From Sphingomonas profundi (lineage in GTDB: Bacteria > Pseudomonadota > Alphaproteobacteria > Sphingomonadales > Sphingomonadaceae): a DNA stretch of 64,000 nucleotides. A model generated the notes under the pieces. It saw only the letters and a list, made by a program, of their open reading frames with translations. It was not told the DNA's origin and searched no databases. Made by a program: the position numbers and the translations under genes. The stretch lies in assembly GCF_009739515.1 (NCBI RefSeq), contig NZ_CP046535.1, positions 1,302,001 through 1,366,000 of the forward strand, written 5' to 3'. Within the stretch, counting starts at the first letter, position 1; the number at the start of each line of letters is the position of its first letter. Shown here one piece after another: positions 49,001 through 54,011 of this stretch.

Positions 49001-51824
49001 GGTCGAGCGTGATGTCGGCCGTGGAGAAGGTCGCGCGGGCGCCGCCGCTCGTGTCGCCGACCGGGTCGACGCGGAAGTCGCCGCCGCCACCGCCTACGCC
49101 GCTGCCGCCGAAATCGAGGAAGCCGTAGCCGCTGCTGCCGCCGATGCCGCGCGCCGCCACCGTAACGTCGCCGGTCGAGCCCAGCGACGCGCGGCCGCTG
49201 GCGCCCGCCACGCTGAGTTCGGCGGTGCCGCCATAGCCGTCGCCGGCCAGCCCCAGGGTCAGGCCGCGCCCGCTCGCGCCGCCGGTGCCGGTCGCCAGCA
49301 CCGAGAGGCCGCTGGTCGTCAGCCGGGATGTGCCGGTGACGGACATGTAGGCGCCGGCCGGCAGCGGGTTGGCGGTCGTGCCGAGATTGCGGCTGGAGCG
49401 GCCGGCGGTGGCGCTGCCGCCTATCCCGCCGTTGGTGGTGCCGGAACCGCCGCCCGCGCCGCCGCGCGCCGAGGCGTCGACGGTGATGCCGTCGGTCGCG
49501 TCGAGGGTCAGGCTGTTCGTCGCCAGCACCGCGCGGCCGCCGACGGCGTCGCCGCCGGCCCCGCCCGCGATCAGGCCGTAGCCGCTGCCGGACACCTGCG
49601 AACTGCCGCCCGCGCCGCCGATGCCGGCGGCCGACACGGCGATGCCGGAGACGCCGAGGCCGGCCGTGTTGGTGGTGATGGTGGCGCTGCCGCCGGTGCC
49701 GCCGCCGCCCGCGCCCGGCGCGGCGGAGAAGCTGGAGGTGCCGTTGCCGCCGGTGCCGTCCGCGTTGACGCTGAGCGGCTGGGCGAACGGCGTGCTGCCG
49801 TCGAAGCTGACGGCTGCGAGCGAGCTGGCGCTGTCGACGGTCAGGCTGGCCGTGCCGCCGGTGCCGGCGCCGCCGCCGTTGATGAAGGATCGGTTCGAGC
49901 CGCCGGTGCCAGCCGCCGTGATCGTTACGGCGGCGCCGCTGGTCAGGCTGGAGCCGCGCAGCGTTTGCGACGTGGTCAGCACCGGATTGAGCGCGATCGA
50001 GGCGGCGCCGCCCGTGCCGGCCCCGCCGGTGCCGCCATCGGCGTTCGCCGTGCCGCCGGTACCCGTCGCCGTCACGGTCGTCGCGCCGCCGACCTCGATC
50101 GTGATGTCGCGCGTGGTCTGGCGGCCGTTCGCCGTGATCGCGGCGACGTTGCCGATACCGGCACCCGCCACGCTGCCGGTGCCGCCGAGGCCGTTCGACG
50201 AGACGAGCAGCGCGTCCGTGCCCGTCCGGTCCGCGCCGAAGCCGACCGAGAGGAAGCCGTTCGTCGCCGTGACCGTCGCCGATCCGCCGCGGCCGGTGCC
50301 GCCGTTCGCGCCGGTGCCGTCCGCCAACACGCTGAGGGCGCCGCCGATCCGCATCGTCTCGCCGATCGTCGATACGCTCGCGGTGCCGCCGGTGCCGTTG
50401 GCCGCAGCGGTCGCGCCGCGCAGCGTCTGGGCGATGCCGCTGGCATCGACCACCGCATTGCCGGCGATCGAGACGAAGCCGCTGTTCGACGCGTAGAGCG
50501 ACGCGGTGCCGCCGGTGCGGGCGCCGTTCGTCGCCTGGGCGTAGCTCGTCAGGTTCAGATTGCCGCCGGTGCCGCCGCTAAGTTTGGCGATGCCGGCCGC
50601 GGTGAACGCGCCGCTCGCGCCGAACGAGGCGCTCTTGCCGGCGTACAGGGTCGCGTCGCCGGTGATGGTGAAGCTGTTCTGGGTCGTGATCGTGCCGGTG
50701 GTGGCCGCGCGGATCGATCGGAACGCGCTGCTCGTGCTGGTATTCGGGCCGATCACGATGTTCGCGTCGATCTGCTGGCCCTGCGCGTTCGTCACCACGG
50801 CGGTGGAGGGGTTCAGGCCGGCGGTGGAATAGCCGGTGGAGAGCACCACCACGCCGTCGTCCACCTCCACCACCGAGGCGCCGCTCAGGCTGCGCACGTT
50901 GCCGCCGAGCAGCAATGTGATGGCGTCGTTCTTCGGCACCGCGACCATGTAGGCGCGCTGGTTCGCGTCCGTGCCGTTCAGCTGCGTCGTGCCGGTATGG
51001 CTGATCGCGTCCGCCACCACCGTGCCGCGTCCGGGCGTGATCGTGATGTTGAACAGGCCGGCGGCGATGTTCAGGTCGATCTGGCCCGCCTCGGCCGCGA
51101 CATAGGCCGCCTGCTTGGCGTTGACCGTGCCGGCCATCGCGATGCGCGGCGCGACGAGCGCGACATAGCTGCCGTTCGGGTTGTTGCTGGCGGAGAGCAC
51201 CGCGCCGGATCGCACCTCGATCGCCGAGGTCGAGCCCGCCGTGCCGTTGAACACGGCGCCGGACGGGATGCCGTAGCCGCCCTCCGTCAGCAGCAGGGTG
51301 AGCTGGTTGGTGGAGAGCAGCAGGCTGCCGACATCGAAGCTGGAGGTGCTGCCGGCGATAATGCCGCCCGGGCTGTAGAACCAGATCTGGCCGCCGCGCG
51401 TCACGCCGTCGCCCAGCAGCGATCGGGTCGCGCCGTTAAAGGTGATGCTGCGGCTCTGGTCGGTCGGGATGACGCGGTTGAGGACGGCATAGTCCCCGCC
51501 GCTGCGCGGGCCGATGAAGGTGGTGGTGCTGACGGAACCGTTCGCGTTCGTCGCATCCTGGAAGTTGATCGATCCGGTGCCGGACTGATTGGTCGGCGTC
51601 CAGTTGAGGACGGTGTTCGTCTGGGTGAGATTGATCGTCGCGAGATTGGCGTTGGTCGGCCCGCTATAGTTGGTGCCGCCCGTGATCGTGGCGTTGTAGC
51701 CGTCCGCCGCCGCGGGCGCCGCATGGCCCATCACCGCCAGCGCGGAGGCCACCGCGCAGCTCGACAGCAGCGTTCGCCGCGCCCGGACGGGCGAGGGGAG
51801 GGGTGCGGAGCCGATGGCGGACAT
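31023..51824 (-). CDS. Giant two-partner-secretion exoprotein (filamentous haemagglutinin-like adhesin), 6933 aa
   Basis: A 20.8-kb uninterrupted gene. Residues 1-41 are a signal peptide ending in APAAA. About 43-300 form the haemagglutinin-type TPS secretion domain (VLNRVIPTDQSRSITFNG, GGQIWFYSPGGIIAGSTSSF). About 600-1950 are Gly/Ala-rich repeats (GGAGG, GTGG). Long beta-helix repeats follow, with a periodic block near 2680-3700, a DPV tract near 4710-4740 and a nidogen-like domain near 5710-5900. The tail repeats DEQVTGTG and ends with a Cys pair (C6921, C6932). There is no beta-barrel of its own, so secretion should use the adjacent FhaC-type transporter. In HMW1 adhesin a C-terminal Cys loop anchors the protein to its transporter; the same may hold here. 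Start ATG 51824 follows GAGGTAGAGT. A surface adhesin or matrix protein is the likely role; no toxin domain is seen at the C-terminus. Confidence 0.9.
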   Translation of the reverse strand: MSAIGSAPLPSPVRARRTLLSSCAVASALAVMGHAAPAAADGYNATITGGTNYSGPTNANLATINLTQTNTVLNWTPTNQSGTGSINFQDATNANGSVSTTTFIGPRSGGDYAVLNRVIPTDQSRSITFNGATRSLLGDGVTRGGQIWFYSPGGIIAGSTSSFDVGSLLLSTNQLTLLLTEGGYGIPSGAVFNGTAGSTSAIEVRSGAVLSASNNPNGSYVALVAPRIAMAGTVNAKQAAYVAAEAGQIDLNIAAGLFNITITPGRGTVVADAISHTGTTQLNGTDANQRAYMVAVPKNDAITLLLGGNVRSLSGASVVEVDDGVVVLSTGYSTAGLNPSTAVVTNAQGQQIDANIVIGPNTSTSSAFRSIRAATTGTITTQNSFTITGDATLYAGKSASFGASGAFTAAGIAKLSGGTGGNLNLTSYAQATNGARTGGTASLYASNSGFVSIAGNAVVDASGIAQTLRGATAAANGTGGTASVSTIGETMRIGGALSVLADGTGANGGTGRGGSATVTATNGFLSVGFGADRTGTDALLVSSNGLGGTGSVAGAGIGNVAAITANGRQTTRDITIEVGGATTVTATGTGGTANADGGTGGAGTGGAASIALNPVLTTSQTLRGSSLTSGAAVTITAAGTGGSNRSFINGGGAGTGGTASLTVDSASSLAAVSFDGSTPFAQPLSVNADGTGGNGTSSFSAAPGAGGGGTGGSATITTNTAGLGVSGIAVSAAGIGGAGGSSQVSGSGYGLIAGGAGGDAVGGRAVLATNSLTLDATDGITVDASARGGAGGGSGTTNGGIGGSATAGRSSRNLGTTANPLPAGAYMSVTGTSRLTTSGLSVLATGTGGASGRGLTLGLAGDGYGGTAELSVAGASGRASLGSTGDVTVAARGIGGSSGYGFLDFGGSGVGGGGGDFRVDPVGDTSGGARATFSTADITLDRLVVDSGATARANTRGGATTLAFSNGATIATNSGTPSPTLEIGANATSTGAQAGVGGSATGGAVSVTLSGVGDDETSFTLGQTLALNANGSGYGSTDTSLGITGGQGTGGSAQLAIDGGARVSLNGGITLNVIGTGGAGGNGSGGAGTGGSGGVSVADATVATPSIQVNAPGIGGALVSDIGGLVAGNGLGGRATVATSSPAATLVVESFTTLDASGTGGSASTGGSPTGGAGGTGSGGGFGTPGNGAFVNVGAGTASLGALTLSAIGTGGDSSAGGASGTGRGGVAGIAVGSADAPGGTLNTASIDLSAEGTGGIHASGYGSPGGAGGAGIGGSASLDIFGGTLTNGDFTRIVADGTGTRGSTEGDATGANAGAGGAGIGGTAAVRVDNGIFNAQGVGISADATGGRGGGGSFQASAAGGDATAGGATNPDGTPATGGAGASVRVSGSAGAIRLSGNLALSASAFAGDGGTGFDGESGAAGGAATGGAVSITAIDGGAIGVVPDTSGTITTSLRAQASGGYGGGGDYSGTQADPVGGAGGAARGGTLSLTSSGGGSVRVGNLGFDATAAGGYGAPEVAGGSAIGGNAFILSEGGLIEATDLPDEEQGAPASVSIDLHATGGQGGGAATGGSLSLNVSNLGDQAGTFNDDMRIDVSAAGVDGVSGHYGTAGGAGGSATAGNVAIDLAGGTIDGLSIVATAAAGRGGDAIEAGYGAAGGAGGIATGGQITLTARGAGAIRLTDIAGTVTGGAGGNGTSGADGGPGADGINGERGSAQGIDGTDGERGGAGQAGGKGGAGGAATGTQMTVTAAQGTITLGSGEGSLAIDLGARGGSGGNGADGGSGGAGGAGGTGAPEETFSGEGPPVTLPAGNDGAAGPTGFAGAGGDAGDGGATVGGSIALNAAGGTLQFSDLTLSTKAEGSSSGLAGFAGGGDQSQTPFVGFYGSPGQATGGGVTIATSDVALDDGSTAFGRVIGGALAVDTTGTGGSAGNGAVIQQGSAGRTFISAEGRFLSEEQPGVEPTGSIALGALTVAGRDDSPNGAYSTDANASDPAFAQVDVLARGGRISIAGDASLEVTRYASLRVENGGQIRVGGALNVLGQTITARRTFNGEETPNLIAANSVNFTALDNSLFGFRSGSIIADAAIVATRNGDAAGTISFRSPTYLQADDLTATNSISITAGTVGDHNFPTAVLGNVRTTALVNPDATSLAEAGGGTINVTVGDVSVPSLVPNNTLADANLVITGTVSASNTVTLTAGGDVTVRGDTGAQVLSDNLLRIDVGDNVAIESGAAVRAGLSPLADPAGGTGPLDLDTPAGLFITAGLQQTTGLVPGEVALVNIAGTVTSGRFVDGALSASSADRRGILISGQAVQTTSGTIAGRSLTVQINGAPAPGTNFDDDFGSLTNGCLRGDACLGPVDLTDALTVGGLDGSDVLPTRVRIANGTVVPRTAIYAQGDITLGTDEGASLFGGTDLLRIQSTTGAINLLGATTLTGGDNDGSLLQILGQTGIYGPSATIRSDGVAGLYTGTGSLELSTLSAASLNQLNADATVAAEGSLAVAGSVRINDTLALTGSDINVSAADSVFVNVAQVADGRSVFLASNGDSGGDVSLFGTNPGALDVALNALSGNVTLFNTRATRDIAATAAGSVNADNNVAGDDIMLTGSSVNVTRATTTGEYVDPFGGDGSNIVIRADGDVTNNNPLPDRSLNAAGDIDIVSTNGTVTIDQASAGDDVIITGRTLALGSLTSRGSAPSEAGYGATVDGSNIVLTATGGDIGDTLALVIDNANAAQDVRTSATTGTIDANILSAGRDIAMNGGATNLADGTAGRDISVTSAAGGTIDLATAGDDIDISGTGLLIGSLTSTGLGQDQEEDGSNITLTASDAILVTGTANAAGDLTLDAGSGTVTAATLTAGDDVFVSGGTLSLASVTSRNDSGFEAGYGATADGSNISLTASRADAPGVPALSVTTANAATDLTLAATDAAGSIDAGSLTAGRNVTATATGAISADSGDAGQDFSLVSSDGPVAAGTVSATRDLTLSAGTLASLDSGTAGDDIAVSGGSVRIGSAVSTGAFVETGYGADGSNITVNATGAIDVTGTADAFDDLTVASSEGRVTAATLTAGDDVVVSGDTLSLASVTSRGTSLETGYGATPDGSNITLTASGADADGPALLVTTANAANDLTARATGASSSLSGDTLQAGRDLTLSAGALASVASGTAGDDIAIDGGTVSIGSITSTGGSDSEGDGSNIAVNATGAIDVTGTADAFGDLTLASTSGPVTAATLTAGDDVVVSGDTLSLTSVTSRGTSAEAGYGATPDGSNITLTASGADLAGVPALSVTTADAADDLTLAATDAGGSIDAGSLTAGRDISATATGAITADSGNAGQDFSLVSSDGAVSAGTVSAARELTLSAGTLASLGSGTAGDDIAVSGGSVLIGSAVSTGAFAESGYGADGSNITVSAGGAIDITGTADAFGDLTVTSSGGRVTAATLTAGDDAVVSGDTLSLTSVTSRGTSPEAGYGATADGSNIRLTATGADAGGIAALRVSSATAAQDLTIRATNAGGTIVAGTARAGRDISETGLGAVSLTDGNAQRDLRLASSAGSATGGTLVAGRDLTVGAGTAANLTSGTAGDDIAVNGATVAIGSATTTGAFVETGYGADGSNIRVGATGAIGIAGTANAFDDLTITSSGGRVTANALTAGDDAIVSGTGLSLTSVVSRGTSAEAGYGATPDGSNIVLTATGAGAATLPAILVSSANAARDLTLRATAATGTIAASSLVAGRDIAGTAGGAVNVSSGTAGRNLALTSTGGTLDAPALTAGRNVALAALGTVTLGNVTANGPVVLGSSPLDPVPVSGLVTISAGRSGTTGTYAASDILLNGTVRAAGHVLATAGRDIVVGSSAQVRSDNRVTLNAGDDILVRSGANVSAALAPLPATAVTSPSGGTTIVSPAALVLNAGTVPLGYAATAGNVASLIVDGTLNAAARPVQLTAGAIQADGSALNAGALAINIGSAPAAGAAQSNDGGQLRLGCLQGDVCLGAVTLTGYTAGTVQVPGALAIGQAGDASRATNVRVAGDVDVGSIAIRALDSITLGNAAATAPITQTAAGAVSLDAAAGAVNLLGALTLTGGAAGDANGLTIGAGTDIGGAAARLVSRGGLSASARAGSITLAATDSSGDSAIRAGTDVTIGTALTRYAGDGSALFVSAGRDVAIDTASAMGDLTIEAGRDVRVATAIADYDPAQPGAEDADIAISAGGNAALGTLRASDDIFVTAAGDLTLDAAGANGRDGADEDADTAGGNLRLAGNSVTAGTLTARDSIDARAATLLRVDSATSPGTISFTADGSDLAPADGTPDGTLAVELGTVDAGTSLDIAAANGGIRFASLAAPTISLAAGSRIAGGDATARAGDVTATAPGDIRFGTVEATDNIAIDAGGAVSADSLRSAIDSPSAAFRRIGVTAGTTIDIGAAQADRGNVELTAGDTLTLGTAAAGDTILLTARTGGVTSGALTAGTFPQGDDGEGFEGRIGVDAGTFATVASASAIGDVRVFARNGDIAIGDVTSTQANALLFASNAVGVGTVRAAQRFYVAHPATADAFYSGDAAALDGVTPFAIDGAATLNGSVTAGSVTVAAAQGVNFGTITTTGTTYLGALGGAIAGDAITAGGDVLLATQDRITLATADAGGRFAADGYGAQTYGTIVSAGDVLIRSFDAVTADRIQAGDDIEIGAGSANITFASTTGLGTDTLGNGDLPALPNAAPVATDPDPVDPVDPVDPVDPVDPVDPVDPVDPVDPEPPVVQPMLQVPAEVGVIDGANIRLSTFGDARLTTGNAVGSITLSTAAGRVDSASLTAGGLIDARSRGSDVALGTADAGRSITLFTDAGGISASRIAAGGYVDVRARDDIAIDTATAGGALDMISLLGAIGGTGFTAGTATPASATLTAGTDVTLATLAASDMVTVDAAGTAAIATVDAGGNVSLTADQNVSSDTVSAGASLTADAGGGVTFGTATAANDLAISAGGPVRVTTATAGDGITLDSGGTATLGTVTATRGAIDLSAADRLSADTVSAGQGVDLTTSTGDIVVGTAASGVGGPIGAPDGRSIHIRAGGDATLGTGESAVDIGIAAAGAITAGQLNAPVTLILLPGTNLTLGSASSVGQVYIANASVLPSIGDFDRTRLAAATPTPTGGFVNITGSLSGNSVLVSAGGPLTFESILALDSADLRSGISSIIGNTLFATRSIALAAAGAVRINTDIRTGSSSAGAISVTGADIALNALENLNLGTLTATNGSVALASSGGGITVDRATATDAVLLASGGGVGGVADSTRFVTANSLSAGTGISVTALGAITVGEATAGGNLQLSGADAVTLNSGSAGFDVTLFAGGPISGGTIRSGRNFTADSTGAIGLRDVMAAGLLTASSSGSNLSAGTLVAGDDINLSAGDLSFTTATSTGGDVSASARGNLAFGSVSADGSVLLAAGGALDPIDDGSITAGDSITATTGQSLALRALSAVNNLTLRAGGSLSIVDAAANAGVLTLTAGNALTLTGTGTAGNAAAFTGGTVTLANVTAGTTITGRATAGSLTAGVLRAGDDLTLNATGALTLADGATTRGAIALTGDDVFVTAASAAGSFSATATDEIAIAARLLSAGRAIMLNAGGALTAGGLRATNSIAANGGGIVRLGDVESVGGTVRSNAGGAMTIGNVRAAGSIFLTGGAAITAGDLTAGTGPILPGEGATTGTGIGGTTGGGTDAAPAGIAPGFDDSAIVRCDDCFTSEVGLPFLVNYFGNTYDSTYVSNNGYLTFNTGQGTFTPTGLGANYRGQPIIAAFFADVDTRNLGSAQTTYGPGTYAGRDAFGATYQNVGYFSNQADKLNSFQIVLTNRADTGAGNFDIYYNYTNISWETGSASGGANGFGGVSAAVGFNAGTGGQPGTFFELAGSRVPGSFLNGGPAPLVTTTNNGTPGQLVFMVRNGQVVTGGQAERPTVHVTNAAAATPADIRLGNLSAEAAEVHGSGSVTVGNVDVGDRGSGIATAGQAYATVLDAGANLTTGTIMSRGLVALGARQGDLLGGNVTTAGSAVVLVDGAVQLGAVTTGTGAGDSLFVSDPSLLAGNAAPAGFAFDTLLGSTAFDPASLAALTPVRTGGALTIAGPVTTGNLIAAAGGATTLGPIDATRAIRIDSGGNLATATLAAGGDIVATTDGDLRFTSADADGSVTLAAGGGVSTISDGTIDAGDSISVTTGRALAIGNLTAVNDLTLRSGGALTTGRLAAGRNINARSGADLSFRSADAGGGVTLAAVGALSPIDTGTISAGTSISATTGLDLTVGSLTAATDLTLTSGGALTLGSGTATRGALTLTAARGLTVTGAARAGTNALATAGGAVSLANVTAGDRIAIDSTGGSVTAADLLAANSLTVRALGNLFVRDAVVNATNGNLLLAGGFPFAATATGAPFLLTGNTTIGGTVSAGTVTIQGGGDVLVNAAGRVRSDGTILIASGDDIMVESGGVIGLGQITRSLGGGQSGDRAGGPSDLVTLSAGSLRGTTANAAANGLSGIVMNGSVDGLRIAFNSEAVDIGATGRVGSAATTAAVFTNTGTGRTIVGGAGDAASYALSNASLGRTRAQAIRVVAPADVTVQTLGLTGSAATDGNLIGSNASFEITSPGAVSVEGAATISSAAQTDLFAVTAGNRITVLTPSGSIALNGAGGALGGRIRLAAPRIVAAGQTALTALDGLTTLDARDERLADNDGVASDVGFLQANAIEFQVGNALYIQNSGATRVSDARRGFTVGAGGLTIVTTGTGPAEIAINGRQANGDGTFTTGRTLIDRLTLSGTGQATMASFDPRSTVNGCLIVGRSCRFDGVAPTQPIQDVINQLLRGEDDITGAISSVVQQLNSPLIELIDFTPFRLAGIIDEPVTGAGNDDYYTSFIGDDAFSTTSTTIDEQVTGTGTDLTTTDEQVTGTGVDQVTKEEPDGQCNPQRRNTDPDCK
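34120..34700 (-). other. Nidogen-like (NIDO) domain inside the giant exoprotein
   Basis: Within the exoprotein this stretch encodes a domain unlike the surrounding repeats. It starts at CDDCFTSEVGLPFLVNYFG, includes STYVSNNGYLTFNTG, IIAAFFADVDTRN, FQIVLTNRADTGAGNFDIYY and GFNAGTGGQPGTFFELAGS, and ends near SFLNGG. This order of strands is that of the NIDO domain, found in extracellular matrix and bacterial surface proteins. Confidence 0.75.
37609..37698 (-). repeat. Asp-Pro-Val tandem repeat
   Basis: About ten in-frame 9-bp units, read on the minus strand as Asp-Pro-Val, form an extended hinge between two blocks of the exoprotein. Synonymous differences between units (ACC/ACG, GGG/GGA on the plus strand) show that it is not a freshly expanded perfect microsatellite, but its length may still vary between strains. 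Confidence 0.85.
40700..43800 (-). repeat. Long tandem modules of about 624 bp in the exoprotein gene
   Basis: A recurring protein segment containing GYGATPDGSNI or close variants is encoded near plus-strand positions 40797, 41420, 42045, 42540, 43168 and 43717. Intervals of roughly 623, 625, 495, 628 and 549 bp suggest a module of about 208 residues, with two shortened copies. Each module also contains LTAGDDVVVSGDTLSL, GYGADGSNI and TAGDDIAV segments. The copies are diverged but clearly related, pointing to past unequal recombination. Confidence 0.8.
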
Positions 51825-51894
51825 ACTCTACCTCACAAGCCAGAACGTGCGGCCTAATCGTATCAGTCTTCACCCGTGGCGCGCCGGCCTTGCG

Positions 51895-53706
51895 TCACCA
51901 CGGCAGCAGTCTCGTCGTCAGCGACACCAGGAGGCGGCCGTCGTTGCGCCTCTTCTGGAACGGCGTCCGCTCCAGCGCCTTGGCGAAGGTCACGTCGATG
52001 CGCGCGCGATCGCCATAGGCGGCGCGCAGGCCGACGCCGGCGGACGACAGATCCTGCGGGTTGGCGGGCAGGACGACGCCCTGCACCATCGGCCGGTTGC
52101 GGTTCCACACCCAGGCCTTGTCGTAGAAGACATAGGGCTGGAAGGCGAAGGCGTCGCGCGCCTGCGGCGTGATCCGGCCCAGCCGCACCTCGGCCTGCAC
52201 GCCCACGCCGCTGTCGCCGATGATCGCGCCCGGATCGTAGCCGCGGCCGACCGTATAGTTGCCGCCGGAGAACTCCTCGTAGCTGAGCAGCGCCCGGCCG
52301 GAATATTGGAAACGCGGCGACAGGGAGAAGGTGAGCGTCGGCGATGGGCGATATTCCGCCACGCCGCTCAACCGCACCAAAGCCGCCGTGGGTCGGCCTT
52401 CCTGGCGGCTGGGCACCACGTTCTGCCCCTGGCACAGGCCCGCGCCGCACGCGTCGGTCGCGTCGAAGATGTCGAGGCCCTTGCGTCCCTCCACCGAACC
52501 CGCGATCCGCCAGCGCGGCTCGCTGGCCGAATAGCCGGTCACGCTGTTCACGCTCTCGCGGTCGATCGCGTCGAAGTCGCCGCGCAGATAGAGCACGCGG
52601 ATGTGATCCTGGTTGCGGAAGTCGAAGTCGCCGAAGCGGACGTTCTGGTTGATATAGTCGAAGCCCACCGCGCCGCGCAGGTTGACCGCCTGCGTGCGGA
52701 TGAACGGATAGCTCGCTTCCAGCGAGGCGACGAGCGTGCGGGAGCGGACGTCGACGGCGTCCGCCGCCACGTCCGGCTTGGTCCAGGCGTAGGTGAAGCG
52801 GCCGGAGAGCAGCAGCCCCTCGCTGCCCACCCGCCGATCGTAGCCGAGCTGGAGCACCTGCTGCTCCTTGAACTCGGCGGTGGAGAAGATGCCGGCGGTG
52901 AAGCGATCGCCCGAGCCGAAGATGTCGTACACCTCGCCGCGCAGCAGGCCGCCGAACCGGCCCACGTCCTTCGAGCCGTAATTCTGGATGTTCGCGTCGA
53001 TCGAGAAACGCTGGCGCACGACGCTCACCTCGCCGATCACCTCTCCCGGCGTGGTGCCGGCCGGGCGCAGGGTGAGGCGCACGTCGTAGCCGGGCAGGTC
53101 GCGGGCGAGCAGCAGGTAGCGCTCGGCCTCCCGCTCGTTGAACACCTCCTGCTGCTTGATGCGGTCGAGATAGCCGGCGATCAGCCGCTCGGCCTTGCCG
53201 GCGTCGCCGCGCACCTGCACCGCGACCAGCTTGGCCATCAGCACGTCGAACGTGACGACGCCGTTCTCGATGCGCTGCGCCGGCACCTGCACCGCGGCGA
53301 GATAGCCCTGCCGGCGCAGGATGGTGGCGGCGGCATCGCGGATCTCGCACACCACGGCGATCGGCTGCGGCTTGCCGAGGAAGGATTCGTAGGCCGGCCG
53401 CAGCGCATCCGGCGACACCACCCGCAGATTGTTGAACTGCGCGGAGGTGATGGTGACGGTCACGTCCTTGAAGCGCGGATCGGCCAGTGGGCAGGGCGCC
53501 CGCTCGACGCCGCCGTCCACCGTGAGGCGGGAGGGGCCGCGCGTATCCGGCCCGATCGGCGCGCGCTGGATCTCCTCGCGCGTGGCCGGCGGCGCGGTGG
53601 GCGTGGCCACCTGCGCGCGTGCCGGCGCGCCTGCCGCCGCCAGCGTGATCGCCAGCGCGATCATGCCCGCCCCGGTCCTGCCGCCGAACGTCCCCACCGA
53701 TTCCAT
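51895..53706 (-). CDS. ShlB/FhaC-family outer-membrane two-partner secretion transporter
   Basis: A 603-residue TpsB transporter. A signal peptide (MIALAITLAAAGAPARAQ) is followed by a linker and two POTRA domains (about 110-270), then a 16-stranded-type barrel. The conserved lid-loop motif is present as VGRGYDPGAIIGDSG, and the protein ends in TTRLLPW, an aromatic C-terminal strand end. I chose the ATG at 53706, preceded by GGGGGCGCGG; longer in-frame starts at 53727 and 53853 add residues that do not resemble an export signal. The exoprotein gene starts 70 bp downstream on the same strand, the usual tpsB-tpsA arrangement, so this is almost certainly its secretion partner. A four-residue Cys motif (DACGAGLC) sits in an extracellular-loop position. 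Confidence 0.92.
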   Translation of the reverse strand: MESVGTFGGRTGAGMIALAITLAAAGAPARAQVATPTAPPATREEIQRAPIGPDTRGPSRLTVDGGVERAPCPLADPRFKDVTVTITSAQFNNLRVVSPDALRPAYESFLGKPQPIAVVCEIRDAAATILRRQGYLAAVQVPAQRIENGVVTFDVLMAKLVAVQVRGDAGKAERLIAGYLDRIKQQEVFNEREAERYLLLARDLPGYDVRLTLRPAGTTPGEVIGEVSVVRQRFSIDANIQNYGSKDVGRFGGLLRGEVYDIFGSGDRFTAGIFSTAEFKEQQVLQLGYDRRVGSEGLLLSGRFTYAWTKPDVAADAVDVRSRTLVASLEASYPFIRTQAVNLRGAVGFDYINQNVRFGDFDFRNQDHIRVLYLRGDFDAIDRESVNSVTGYSASEPRWRIAGSVEGRKGLDIFDATDACGAGLCQGQNVVPSRQEGRPTAALVRLSGVAEYRPSPTLTFSLSPRFQYSGRALLSYEEFSGGNYTVGRGYDPGAIIGDSGVGVQAEVRLGRITPQARDAFAFQPYVFYDKAWVWNRNRPMVQGVVLPANPQDLSSAGVGLRAAYGDRARIDVTFAKALERTPFQKRRNDGRLLVSLTTRLLPW

Positions 53707-54011
53707 CCGCGCCCCCAATATCCTCATCGCCGGATCGAGCGTGCGGGAGCGGTCGACTGGCCGCCCCGCCTCTCTCGGAGACGGAGCCATCCGGCTAACA
53801 CGTGCCACGGCACGATCCACCACGCCGGTTGCGACTGGCACCGGCGCAGACACATTCCGGCGACCAACGGAATGTCAGGGGAGGCGGCTTTTCGCCTGAT
53901 TTCCCCCGGTCTCCTGCGCTACCAGCGCCGCCCGGCTGTTTCAAGCCGCAATGACCGCGCCTGCGGCCAACCGATGCCGCCTCGGCCGGCCGCGGCCTGC
54001 TCCGCTCCGTC
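53707..54011. other. Upstream region of the secretion pair, with an inverted repeat at 53852-53875
   Basis: This 305-bp gap separates the FecR-like gene from the transporter gene. It holds a perfect inverted repeat, ACATTCCG-(8 bp)-CGGAATGT, about 150 bp before the transporter start. Such a dyad could be an operator. It lacks the T-run of a terminator. The rest shows no gene I can support. Confidence 0.45.
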
